Shown in pieces: positions 17,101 through 24,783 of a DNA stretch of 35,092 bases. The stretch is taken from contig JASLIW010000155.1 of assembly GCA_030152865.1 (NCBI GenBank), positions 1 to 35,092 on the forward strand, written 5' to 3'. Position numbers and translations under genes: made by a program. Numbering within the stretch: the stretch's first letter is position 1; every line of letters starts with the position of its first letter. The stretch is from Bacteroides sp. (GTDB lineage: Bacteria > Bacteroidota > Bacteroidia > Bacteroidales > Bacteroidaceae). Under the pieces are notes generated by a model, which did not search any database, was not told the origin of the DNA, and worked only from the letters and a program-made list of their open reading frames with translations.

Positions 17101-19736
17101 AAGTATAACCACGATCCTGTACTAACAGGGATTCTATTATCGGTAGCAGAGTAAACAGTAAAATATGCATAGGTACTGGCGGCATCTGTAAGTCCTTCTC
17201 CTTGATACTTTATGCGATACTCTCCCACTTCTAAATCAGAAATATCTAAGTTAAAGGCTTCATTGGCCTTAAAATCAAAGGCTCTTACAAGCTTATATTG
17301 TTCTTGCTCATCTACACACGCTACTTTCTTACTTATTTCTGCAACTCCCCTTGCATCAACTCCAACTCCATTTTTATTCTTAGCATAAACCAGTTGCTCC
17401 ATTGGTTTAGATTTCTCAGCAACTCCATCAAACCGAGCAATATGCAACTGGTAAGGTTCATGATTCATGAAAATATACTTCGAAGCTGAATAGGTTTCAC
17501 CACTCAATGAGCTGACTGTTATTTTTACTTGGACTTGCCCTAAAGACTCTTTGTGGGTCAGCAGCTCTAGAGCAAAGTCGCCACCTTGCTTTAACTCTAA
17601 TTCGTTGTCGGAAAGAATACGCTCATCTTTTAGTCGTAAAAAGCGGATATCGCAGGGAAATGGTTGTTCCAAATATCTTGGCTCCACTAGTTCTGCTTTG
17701 ACCTTAACTCCATCTAGAAGTGAACCACTAAAACTCTCCACCTTACCTTTGATCACTAAAGAATCTCCTAACTTATACATCCCTTCTATAGGTTCGAATT
17801 GTATGGTATAGGTGGGCCGCTTGTATTCCTCTACCTGTATAGGACTACTCTTGGGCACTATCCTACTGCTACTACTCCAGGTGAAGGTACCTGGAAGTAA
17901 TTGTTCTGGTAGGCGAAACTCTAAACTAGATGTACCATACTCATTGGTTTCTATCTCTCTTTTTAAAATTTCATTTCGAAAAGTGTCATAAAGCACTAAG
18001 GTATCTTTATGATTTGCTACAGCTTGTGTTTTCCCGTCTTGTGTTTGATAGACATAAGCTTTTACAAACACTTTTTGACCAGGCCTATAAATGTTTCTAT
18101 CCGTAATGATTGACATCGACTTAGTTGCAGCGCTTGTTGAGGAATGTGGGACTAGAGTTGTAGAGATCGTAGCATATTCCTCTATTAATACGCCCTTATA
18201 AAATGCCCGTACTGTCCATGGAGCAGCAAAGGGAGCAGTCCAAACTGCACGACCTTTACGATCAGTTAGCACTTCTCCCAGCTTTTTATCATCAGCATTA
18301 TAAAAGTTTACTACAACATCGGACACAGGAAGTCCTGATAAGCCATCTACTGCTATTAGCTCTATTGTATTCTTTGTACTAGAGGCCTGTAAGACAATGA
18401 GATCAACATCACTAACGAGAACCGTCTCATAACTAGCCTCATCTGCCTCTCTTGATTCTAGCTTTAGAATATAATAACCTGGATCCTGAACTTTTAATTC
18501 TTGATTTGACTCTTCTTGAAGCTGAAAATCAACTTGATATAAGTCTTCTTTTATTATGCACTCAACTAGCTTGGCTTGTGCCTTCAAGTATTCCTCCGTT
18601 ATTTCACTTTTTTTGGGGTGCTTTACAAGTCCGTCAATTTTATATACTGAGAGTGTATAGTCATCTATATTACGGTAGCTTATCTTTTTTACTATGCTTT
18701 CATTTGTATGTACACGTTTGGCTGTAGTTAGCTGCAAAAAGGGCTCTTTAATCTGTATTAATTTGTTTTGTAAAATCTGAATTCGCTCATAGGATTTAAA
18801 CTTGTTCAGATAGGTTGTACAAAGCTCTGCTGCTTCTAGGTAGTTCTTTGCTTCTTTGGATAGTAGCAAATCTACTTTTTCACTTATAGCCTCAACAACA
18901 TATTCATTGTCTTCATGCTCTGCGATCAGCTTATCTAGGTCAGCTAGACGTGCTTGCTCTAAGTCTTCATTTTCCCTATAGAGATTATTCCTAGTAAAAG
19001 CTTGGCGCCATAGCTCTAGTTCTAATAAAAACTGAGCAGCTGGATTAGCTGTATAGTGTGCTAATGCTTGTGCAAGTATTTTTTGCGAAGAGAGTTCTGG
19101 TAGCTCAAGAATGTTTGCTATCATGTCAAAGTAAGGGAGTGTGTACCAAAGTAGAACATGATATAAATCATGATCGAAGTACTTTCCAAAAGTGTTCGTT
19201 TCAACAAAGGGTTGATAGTCTTTGGCTGACTTCTGTCTCAGAAGCGTGCTCTTATCAAAGATATTATGATATAAACTGCTAAATCGCTGACGGTATTGGC
19301 TTTTAGTCCATAAGTCTAAATTGGATAGAATGGAATCATTCGATTCTACTTCTGTTCTAGCATATATCGTATAGAGCTTACTTGTGTAATACTCATAATA
19401 CTGATTGAGCAGAATTGCTGAAAGTATAGCTTGGCTCTCCTTTTCTTGTTCGTCCGCAAGCCAGTCTTCTAGCTTTAAAATAGCTTCTTTCATTGACAAA
19501 TCTCCGAGAGATGTCTCTAGCTGACTATATATCGAGTAAGCTTTAAAGTAATGCCCTAACTCTTTATCTTTTTCGGCCTTACTCATTATAGATGCAAGTA
19601 TATCCATACTAGTTCTAGGTAAAGACTCTTCTAGGGCTACTTCATACTTTTTCCACAGCTTTTTATAGGATCCCTTAAACGACATAGCTATACATCCAAT
19701 ACCTAGTATGACTAAGCCAGCTAACCATTTTCTCAT
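14112..19736 (-). CDS. Bacterial alpha-2-macroglobulin family protein, large envelope protein
   Basis: 1874 residues. A hydrophobic N-terminal signal or anchor (about 4-20) is followed by a helical region of roughly 450 residues. The MG2 macroglobulin domain begins near 540 (ITDRNIYRPGQKVFVKAY). The central A2M domain lies near 1140-1200 (SRGPVMADSQVEETV, then SKWRFRALAHKKDL). A helical thioester-domain-like part lies near 1430-1700 (LDYQNSDGSWVWHKG). The end holds the VRDAST.YFYNSLQKGTYVLE segment typical of Bacteroidetes members. The CxEQ thioester motif is absent, so covalent trapping of proteases is unlikely. Family members are thought to act as envelope defence or colonisation factors. 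No penicillin-binding partner gene is adjacent. Confidence 0.9.
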   Translation of the reverse strand: MRKWLAGLVILGIGCIAMSFKGSYKKLWKKYEVALEESLPRTSMDILASIMSKAEKDKELGHYFKAYSIYSQLETSLGDLSMKEAILKLEDWLADEQEKESQAILSAILLNQYYEYYTSKLYTIYARTEVESNDSILSNLDLWTKSQYRQRFSSLYHNIFDKSTLLRQKSAKDYQPFVETNTFGKYFDHDLYHVLLWYTLPYFDMIANILELPELSSQKILAQALAHYTANPAAQFLLELELWRQAFTRNNLYRENEDLEQARLADLDKLIAEHEDNEYVVEAISEKVDLLLSKEAKNYLEAAELCTTYLNKFKSYERIQILQNKLIQIKEPFLQLTTAKRVHTNESIVKKISYRNIDDYTLSVYKIDGLVKHPKKSEITEEYLKAQAKLVECIIKEDLYQVDFQLQEESNQELKVQDPGYYILKLESREADEASYETVLVSDVDLIVLQASSTKNTIELIAVDGLSGLPVSDVVVNFYNADDKKLGEVLTDRKGRAVWTAPFAAPWTVRAFYKGVLIEEYATISTTLVPHSSTSAATKSMSIITDRNIYRPGQKVFVKAYVYQTQDGKTQAVANHKDTLVLYDTFRNEILKREIETNEYGTSSLEFRLPEQLLPGTFTWSSSSRIVPKSSPIQVEEYKRPTYTIQFEPIEGMYKLGDSLVIKGKVESFSGSLLDGVKVKAELVEPRYLEQPFPCDIRFLRLKDERILSDNELELKQGGDFALELLTHKESLGQVQVKITVSSLSGETYSASKYIFMNHEPYQLHIARFDGVAEKSKPMEQLVYAKNKNGVGVDARGVAEISKKVACVDEQEQYKLVRAFDFKANEAFNLDISDLEVGEYRIKYQGEGLTDAASTYAYFTVYSATDNRIPVSTGSWLYLIQDQFDEATPAEFLYGSADEEAYVYLNIYSKEGRVLAQEKVYNKNYHRYVIPYRKEFEEGVRVTFIYLKEHQVVEESFNLKKKEQTAALQMKWITFRDKIKPGSPQKWILQLYNNQQEPVDAEVLAWMYDASLDELTSYRADLSISSLNYRRIPWIYTWNPSTYTAAIYAYMKRQSYHAVKPLVFDVIHTYSSLFDHGRPNLLYSRGPVMADSQVEETVQVESIRGVKEVPSPKQATNKQVVVRSQFDELAFFYPKLRTNSQGNIQIEFTSPEQLSKWRFRALAHKKDLSTASLDQIVYTEKKFAIQAHVPRYMREGDQVKLVSTLKNDENESVDSSVELVLFDPATDKVIFTQQRQLVVSAHSEEKITFELPVLSKIEAIGVKVVATTASFADGEQHILAVLPNVEPLVEGKSIILTNTGESEVSLEDLFNEQSVTATNKELTIELTANPAWFAINPILRVWNTHAENSITYTNQLMACLVANQLRTLYPPVFDQAAEEGIYFKHLAAKEELKHITTEETPWLRQAADEKQLVAELSKDALQYLSPASIHALVSKLLDYQNSDGSWVWHKGMDAKDDRLTLEVAEALQALLKSTLLSHPLQLRVERALHSSVQYLYAYYMAQNSKRKGLNQAEWRTILLSQDLKNLSLEAEAMEYKQTVLAKMNTILQQGDLFDKSLALQVAVKTGDHEYAKKLYKSLKEHLIINEQGAHFGGEKFDREYKTTQMMTHIFAMYALHDYMPDEHLLTQMKYWLAMKLRNRAYASGFVLNHALYALTQFGDRHPDTNFELDVQWNDQMISLDKGTPYIYRKVPVEKWINKIELNKRGSLPVWGAVYATFNESLSQVKPRGKEVKVSTAYYLEQTKGAKKVLRPIQKGEPLHIGDILVSRIHFTLDEDLDYVYIQDSRSACLEPVERSSGVRWGLLMHKSMPLTSYVSVRDASTQYFYNSLQKGTYVLENRSYVSRSGTYESGIVSIQSLYAPELNGHSSSQPIVVE

Positions 19737-19819
19737 ATCTTATTATCTTCTTTTTAAATCCATACTTATCTATTTAAAGATAGTAGAATTTAGGTAAACT
19801 CTATCTCTTTATAAAGTAA

Positions 19820-19855
19820 AACCCCTAAAAGCAAAAATATTCTCTTTTAGGGGTT
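19820..19855. terminator. Rho-independent terminator after pepD
   Basis: A perfect 12-bp stem (19820-19831 with 19844-19855) encloses a 12-base loop. On the minus strand it is followed by a T-rich stretch (TTTTACTTTAT), the right layout to end the leftward pepD transcript. It separates pepD from the A2M gene. Confidence 0.8.
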
Positions 19856-19877
19856 CTACTTTAGTATATATTAAGAA

Positions 19878-21338
19878 CTACTCTTTCTCAGGACAAGCTT
19901 CTAAAGCTGCAACCAGTAATTTCCAAAACTTTTCGGTAGAGCCAATATGGGCTCTTTCTCCAGGAGAGTGAGGTGATTCAAGTGTAGGTCCAAATGAAAT
20001 CATATCTAAACCTGGTACTGTTGCACCGATAATACCACACTCCAAACCAGCATGGATTACTTTGATATTTGGTTTTTTATTAAATAGCTTCTCATATGTT
20101 GCTTTCATTGCTTTTAATATGGGAGAGTCAACATTAGGATTCCAACCTGAATAGGCCCCACTAAAATCCACACTCATTCCAGCCATACCAAAACAAGATT
20201 CTATCATAGTAGCTAAGTACTCCTTCATTGAGTCGCTTGAACTACGAGCTAAAAACTCAACTGAGGCAGATCCATTTTTCACTACGATTATAGCCATGTT
20301 TGATGATGTTTCAACTGTATCAGGAATACTTGGAATCATCCGTAACACACCATTGTGGCAGGCATAAATTGCAGAGATTAAATTATCTTGAATATCTTCA
20401 GGTACTATACCTTGAGGTAATTTCACCTTGTTTAAAACCACTTGGATAGGAGTTTCTATAGCCCCAAATTCTTCATTGAATAAGCTTTGGCAATACTCAG
20501 CAAGTCCTGCCAACTCGTCATAATTAGCTGCGGGTATCGTAACAACAGCATGAGCTTCGCGAGGAATAGCATTACGCATATTACCACCTTCCCAAGATGC
20601 TAAGCGAGCCTCAACAGAGACAACAGCATCTCTTAATAGGCGTACCATCAACTTATTAGCATTAGCTCTTCCCGAGTCAATCTCCATCCCTGAGTGTCCC
20701 CCTCTAAGGCCTTTTATGACTACTTCTACGGCTATATCATCAGCGTCGGGCTCCACTTCTTTATATTGAAGAGTAGCTGCAATATCTACACCTCCTGCAC
20801 ATCCGATAAATAAATCTCCTTCAGATTCTGAGTCTAGATTCAATAAAATCTCTCCCTGCAAAGTATCTGCTTTTAATCCAAAAGCACCTACCATTCCAGT
20901 CTCTTCATCTGTAGTAACTAGAAGCTCCAAGGGACCATGCTTGATGTCTGTCGCTTCTAAGACGGCCATAGCAGCTGCTACACCTAAACCGTTATCAGCA
21001 CCTAAGGTAGTACCATTAGCTCTTACCCACTCTCCATCTATGATAGTTTCAATTGGGTCTTTTTCAAAATCATGTACCGTATCATTGTTTTTTTGAGGGA
21101 CCATATCCATATGTCCTTGCAAAATCACTCCCTTGCGGTTTTCCATTCCTGCTGTTGCAGGTTTACGAATAATCACATTACCGATTTCATCAACAAAGGA
21201 TTCTAGGCCTAAGTTCTTACCAAAATCAATGAGGTATTTTCTTACTTGTTCTACATGTCCTGATGGACGTGGAATCTGTGTCAAGGCATGAAAGTTCTTC
21301 CAAACAGCCTTTGGTTCTAGAGATAGTATTGTTTTCAT
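19878..21338 (-). CDS. pepD: Aminoacyl-histidine dipeptidase (PepD, M20C)
   Basis: 486 residues, the usual length of cytosolic PepD, which hydrolyses Xaa-His and other dipeptides. The metal ligands of the M20 family are visible: His76 in GHMDMV, Asp115 in GADNG, and the catalytic Glu and ligand Glu145-Glu146 in TDEETG. The long insertion dimerisation domain contains GGHSGMEI near 214-221. The last ligand His lies in SPHSPGER near the C-terminus. The start overlaps the stop of the upstream membrane-protein gene by 4 bases (ATGA-type), so the two are translationally coupled. Confidence 0.93.
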   Translation of the reverse strand: MKTILSLEPKAVWKNFHALTQIPRPSGHVEQVRKYLIDFGKNLGLESFVDEIGNVIIRKPATAGMENRKGVILQGHMDMVPQKNNDTVHDFEKDPIETIIDGEWVRANGTTLGADNGLGVAAAMAVLEATDIKHGPLELLVTTDEETGMVGAFGLKADTLQGEILLNLDSESEGDLFIGCAGGVDIAATLQYKEVEPDADDIAVEVVIKGLRGGHSGMEIDSGRANANKLMVRLLRDAVVSVEARLASWEGGNMRNAIPREAHAVVTIPAANYDELAGLAEYCQSLFNEEFGAIETPIQVVLNKVKLPQGIVPEDIQDNLISAIYACHNGVLRMIPSIPDTVETSSNMAIIVVKNGSASVEFLARSSSDSMKEYLATMIESCFGMAGMSVDFSGAYSGWNPNVDSPILKAMKATYEKLFNKKPNIKVIHAGLECGIIGATVPGLDMISFGPTLESPHSPGERAHIGSTEKFWKLLVAALEACPEKE

Positions 21339-22327
21339 TTATCAATAGTTTTATTGGATAAGGGAAGTGCCACAAATCCATAGGTTCCTAACAAAACTAC
21401 TAAAAACGATTGAATAGTGTGTACAATTAGTGCAAAAATTCCTGCATCTACTTTATCTACGCCATAAATCACCATCATGCTGATGACCACAAAGTGCCAA
21501 GGACCAGCGCCATTAGGTGTAGGGACAACAACTGCAAAACTTCCCACTATAAACAAGGATAAGCCTGCAAGCCAACCCAAATCAGAAGTAAAAGTGAAAC
21601 AGTAAAATGTAAGATAAAAGTGCAAATAATAGCAGAGCCAGATTAGGCATGTAAGTAAGCAGTATAAACCTTTCCGTTTGATGTTTTTAAGAGCAGTAAC
21701 TCCTTCCCATATATTTTTAAGTGTTCCCTTGGCTCGATCCATAAGTGCCAACTTCTTAGCCAATAAGTAGAGTAAAACTCCAATACCAGCTAAACTCAGT
21801 AAGGCAATGTAAAAAGAGCTATTAGCCACAAAATCGAAAGCTGGAATTTTGAAACCTGTAGTATCAATGAACGCTATAAAGTACTTCCCTTGAACTAAAA
21901 TAGCAATAAAGAGAACTACAAAGGCAGAAATGGAGTCTATCAGACGCTCAGCCACAACACTTCCCAAAGATTTAGAAAAAGATATTTGATCATATCTCGA
22001 TAATACCCCACAGCGAGTAAACTCACCTAAACGAGGGATAACCAGATTAACAACATAGGAGGTAAATATGGCGTATACAGCATTGGATCGCTTAGGGTAA
22101 GCGTTTAAGGGTTCCAAAGAGATCACCCATCTCCACCCTCTTAAAACATGACTTAGTACACCAAAAAATAGAGATGCAAACATCCAAGTCCAGTTTGTTT
22201 CTTGTAGAAGAACAACCCAGACTTTAGTAAAGTCTAAATCTCTATACAACCAAAAGATTATGCCAACTCCTAATCCTAGAGCTAGCAACAATTGATAAAT
22301 ATGTTTCGAACTGATTTTTCTTTCCAT
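21335..22327 (-). CDS. YbhN-like flippase-fold membrane protein (LPG synthase TM-domain family)
   Basis: 330 residues with about eight hydrophobic helices. The family pattern of COG0392/UPF0104 proteins is visible: ALGLGVGIIFWLYRDLDF at the N-terminus, PRLGEFTRCGVLSRY near 94-108, VVAERLIDSISAFVVL near 120-135 and the VPTPNGAGPWHFV loop near 268-280. The lysyl-transferase domain of MprF is absent. Members move lipids or lipid-linked molecules across the inner membrane; the cargo is unknown. It overlaps pepD by 4 bases and has a divergent promoter shared in region with ksgA. Confidence 0.85.
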   Translation of the reverse strand: MERKISSKHIYQLLLALGLGVGIIFWLYRDLDFTKVWVVLLQETNWTWMFASLFFGVLSHVLRGWRWVISLEPLNAYPKRSNAVYAIFTSYVVNLVIPRLGEFTRCGVLSRYDQISFSKSLGSVVAERLIDSISAFVVLFIAILVQGKYFIAFIDTTGFKIPAFDFVANSSFYIALLSLAGIGVLLYLLAKKLALMDRAKGTLKNIWEGVTALKNIKRKGLYCLLTCLIWLCYYLHFYLTFYCFTFTSDLGWLAGLSLFIVGSFAVVVPTPNGAGPWHFVVISMMVIYGVDKVDAGIFALIVHTIQSFLVVLLGTYGFVALPLSNKTIDK

Positions 22328-22343
22328 GATAGTTTCAAGCCCA

Positions 22344-22351
22344 CAAAAGTA
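22344..22351 (-). promoter_or_regulatory. Bacteroidetes-type -7 element for the YbhN-pepD pair
   Basis: The minus strand reads TACTTTTG, a match to TAnnTTTG, 16 bases before the ATG. The leader would be only about 10 bases. Confidence 0.5.
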
Positions 22352-22478
22352 CTTATAATATTATAAATAGTAAATAATAGTCTTTAATTCTTGGCTAAAC
22401 CCCTGTCGCAAGCTTGACATTTGGTCTATTTATCCCATATAAACACCTTCAATCTTTACGATTTGAAGCGAATTAAAC

Positions 22479-22486
22479 TATCTTTG
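22479..22486 (+). promoter_or_regulatory. Bacteroidetes-type -7 element for ksgA
   Basis: TATCTTTG matches TAnnTTTG and ends 34 bases before the ksgA ATG. A TTTA 20 bases upstream (22455-22458) is a weak -33 candidate. Confidence 0.5.
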
Positions 22487-22520
22487 CATCAAAATATCTA
22501 ATTTAGCTCAAACAAACTAA

Positions 22521-23324
22521 ATGAAGCCAGTAAAGCCAAAAAAACACTTAGGACAGCATTTCCTAAAAGACCAAAAGATAGCACAAGATATAGCTAACAC
22601 TGTTGACACAATACCCGACCTACCTATACTAGAAGTTGGGCCTGGTATGGGTGTGCTTACTCAATACTTGCTTCCGAAAAAGCGTCCAATCAAAGTTGTT
22701 GACTTAGATACCGAATCGATAGCCTACCTTTCTGAAAACTTTGCTGAATTAAAAGGCAACATCATCGAGGCTGACTTTCTGAAGATGGATCTAGCTACTT
22801 TGTTCAATAACCAAGCTTTTGTATTAACGGGTAACTATCCGTACAATATATCTAGTCAGATATTTTTTAAAATGTTGGAATATAAAGACCTAATTCCTCT
22901 TTGTACGGGAATGATTCAAAAAGAGGTAGCTGAAAGAATTGCATCTAAGCCAGGGAAAAAGGCTTATGGTATTCTTTCTGTTCTAATACAAGCCTGGTAT
23001 GATGTTGAATATTTGTTTACTGTTAGTGAAAAAGTATTCAACCCACCACCAAAAGTAAAAAGCGCTGTCATAAGCATGAAGAGGAATCAAACTACAAGCT
23101 TAGGGTGTGATGAGATACTTTTTAAACGTGTAGTAAAAACCACTTTTAATCAACGCCGCAAAACTTTAAGAAATTCTATCAAACCTATCCTAGGTAAGGA
23201 TTCACAGATTACACAAGATGTCATTTTTCAGAAAAGGCCCGAACAACTTAGTGTTGAGGAGTTTGTTTTTATTACTAAGCTGGTAGCCAAAGAACTACAA
23301 GCACAGCAAAACACTTCTGTATAG
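22521..23324 (+). CDS. rsmA: 16S rRNA dimethyladenosine transferase (KsgA/RsmA)
   Basis: 267 residues, normal for the family. It dimethylates the two adjacent adenosines of the helix 45 loop of 16S rRNA and acts as a late checkpoint of small-subunit assembly. Visible motifs are the N-terminal LGQHFLKD, the SAM-binding LEVGPGMGVLT near 37-47 and the catalytic NYPYNISS near 104-111. The C-terminal helical domain has FNQRRKTLRNSI, as in KsgA. The gene has its own promoter. It is followed 28 bases later by mgtE. Confidence 0.96.
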   Translation: MKPVKPKKHLGQHFLKDQKIAQDIANTVDTIPDLPILEVGPGMGVLTQYLLPKKRPIKVVDLDTESIAYLSENFAELKGNIIEADFLKMDLATLFNNQAFVLTGNYPYNISSQIFFKMLEYKDLIPLCTGMIQKEVAERIASKPGKKAYGILSVLIQAWYDVEYLFTVSEKVFNPPPKVKSAVISMKRNQTTSLGCDEILFKRVVKTTFNQRRKTLRNSIKPILGKDSQITQDVIFQKRPEQLSVEEFVFITKLVAKELQAQQNTSV

Positions 23325-23352
23325 TATCCCCTACTTCAAAAGAATAATCACT

Positions 23353-24687
23353 GTGGACGAAAAATTTATAAATCATATAAAAGCCCTTATCAAGAACAAG
23401 GCACTCAGCGAACTAAAGACAGAACTAAAGGAGGTTCACCCTGCTGATATTGCTGAATTAATGAACGACTTCTCTTCTGATGAGGCTAGAACTATTTATC
23501 GCTTACTAGATAACGAGGCAGCAGCAGATGTACTAGTAGAAATGGATGACGATATCCGAAAGGAATTCTTGGATATCCTTCCTTCGGAGACTATAGCACA
23601 TCGCTTTATCGATCATATGGATACAGACGATGCTGTGGATTTAATACGTGATCTAGACGCGACTAAACAAAATGAAATTCTTTCACACTTAGATGATGTA
23701 GAGCAGGCTGGAAACATTGTTGACTTACTAAAATATGATGAGGACACAGCAGGTGGTTTGATGGCTACCGAAATGGTCAAAGTCAATGAAAACCTTAGTA
23801 TGCCTGAGTGCTTGAAAGAGATGAGATTACAAGCTGAAGAGCTCAACGAAATCCACTATGTCTATGTGGTAGATGACGATGATCGCTTACAGGGAGTATT
23901 CCCACTTAAAAAGGTCATTACATCCCCTTCAGTATCGAAGGTAAAACATGTGATGAAAAAAGACCCTATCGCTGTACAAGTAAATACACCTATAGATGAG
24001 GTAGCTCAAACTATAGAAAAGTATGACTTAGTAGCACTACCTGTTCTAGATAGCATTGGACGATTAGTTGGCATTATCACCGTAGATGATGTTATGGATG
24101 AAATTCGTGAGCAGGCTGAAAAAGACTACCAACTAGCATCTGGTCTTTCTCAAGATGTAGAAACGGATGATAATATATTCAAGCAAACTAGAGCTAGACT
24201 CCCATGGTTAATTATTGGTATGATTGGTGGAATGTGCAACTCTGTTCTTATTGAAGGATTTGAAGCTACACTTACCACAGAGATGTCTTATTACATCCCT
24301 CTAATCGGAGGTACTGGAGGTAATGTTGGAACACAATCTTCCGCTCTTGTCGTACAAGGCTTGGCTAATAGCTCTCTGACCACCAAAGAGACATTAAAGC
24401 ATGTAAGCAAGGAAGCTGTAGTGGCTCTTGTAAACGCAACAATAATTTCAATGCTTGTCTATATATTTAACTTTTTCCGCTTTGGTCCAACAGCAGTCAT
24501 CACCTACTCTGTTTCTTTAAGTCTTTTCTCTGTGGTGATGTTTGCCTCTATCTTTGGCACGCTCGTACCTATGACACTTGAGAAGCTAAAAATCGACCCT
24601 GCAATAGCGACAGGTCCATTTATTGCGATTACAAATGACATAGTAGGTATGATGTTTTATATGGTCTTAACACGTCTATTATCATAA
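23353..24687 (+). CDS. mgtE: Magnesium transporter MgtE
   Basis: 444 residues. The order is that of MgtE: a helical N domain (1-130, with HPADIAEL), two CBS domains (about 135-255, with VVDDDDRLQG and VDDVMDEI) and a five-helix membrane domain from about 283. The latter contains the signature PLIGGTGGNVGTQSS. The cytosolic domains gate the channel according to Mg2+. The start is a GTG at 23353, because no in-frame ATG lies upstream at a suitable place and the N domain begins directly there. It follows ksgA by 28 bases and is probably co-transcribed with it. Confidence 0.95.
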   Translation: MDEKFINHIKALIKNKALSELKTELKEVHPADIAELMNDFSSDEARTIYRLLDNEAAADVLVEMDDDIRKEFLDILPSETIAHRFIDHMDTDDAVDLIRDLDATKQNEILSHLDDVEQAGNIVDLLKYDEDTAGGLMATEMVKVNENLSMPECLKEMRLQAEELNEIHYVYVVDDDDRLQGVFPLKKVITSPSVSKVKHVMKKDPIAVQVNTPIDEVAQTIEKYDLVALPVLDSIGRLVGIITVDDVMDEIREQAEKDYQLASGLSQDVETDDNIFKQTRARLPWLIIGMIGGMCNSVLIEGFEATLTTEMSYYIPLIGGTGGNVGTQSSALVVQGLANSSLTTKETLKHVSKEAVVALVNATIISMLVYIFNFFRFGPTAVITYSVSLSLFSVVMFASIFGTLVPMTLEKLKIDPAIATGPFIAITNDIVGMMFYMVLTRLLS

Positions 24688-24783
24688 AATATTTATATAT
24701 TCACAGAATATAGATTTAACTGGTGAGCAAATACACTCTAAACACGAAATTGAGATTGATATTCTCAAGTAAAATTAATAATA

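Noticed and set aside
19832..19839. TATTTTTG on the minus strand as promoter of the alpha-2-macroglobulin gene
   Set aside because: It matches TAnnTTTG, but it lies inside the loop of the pepD terminator hairpin and about 95 bases from the start, so it was not listed as a promoter.
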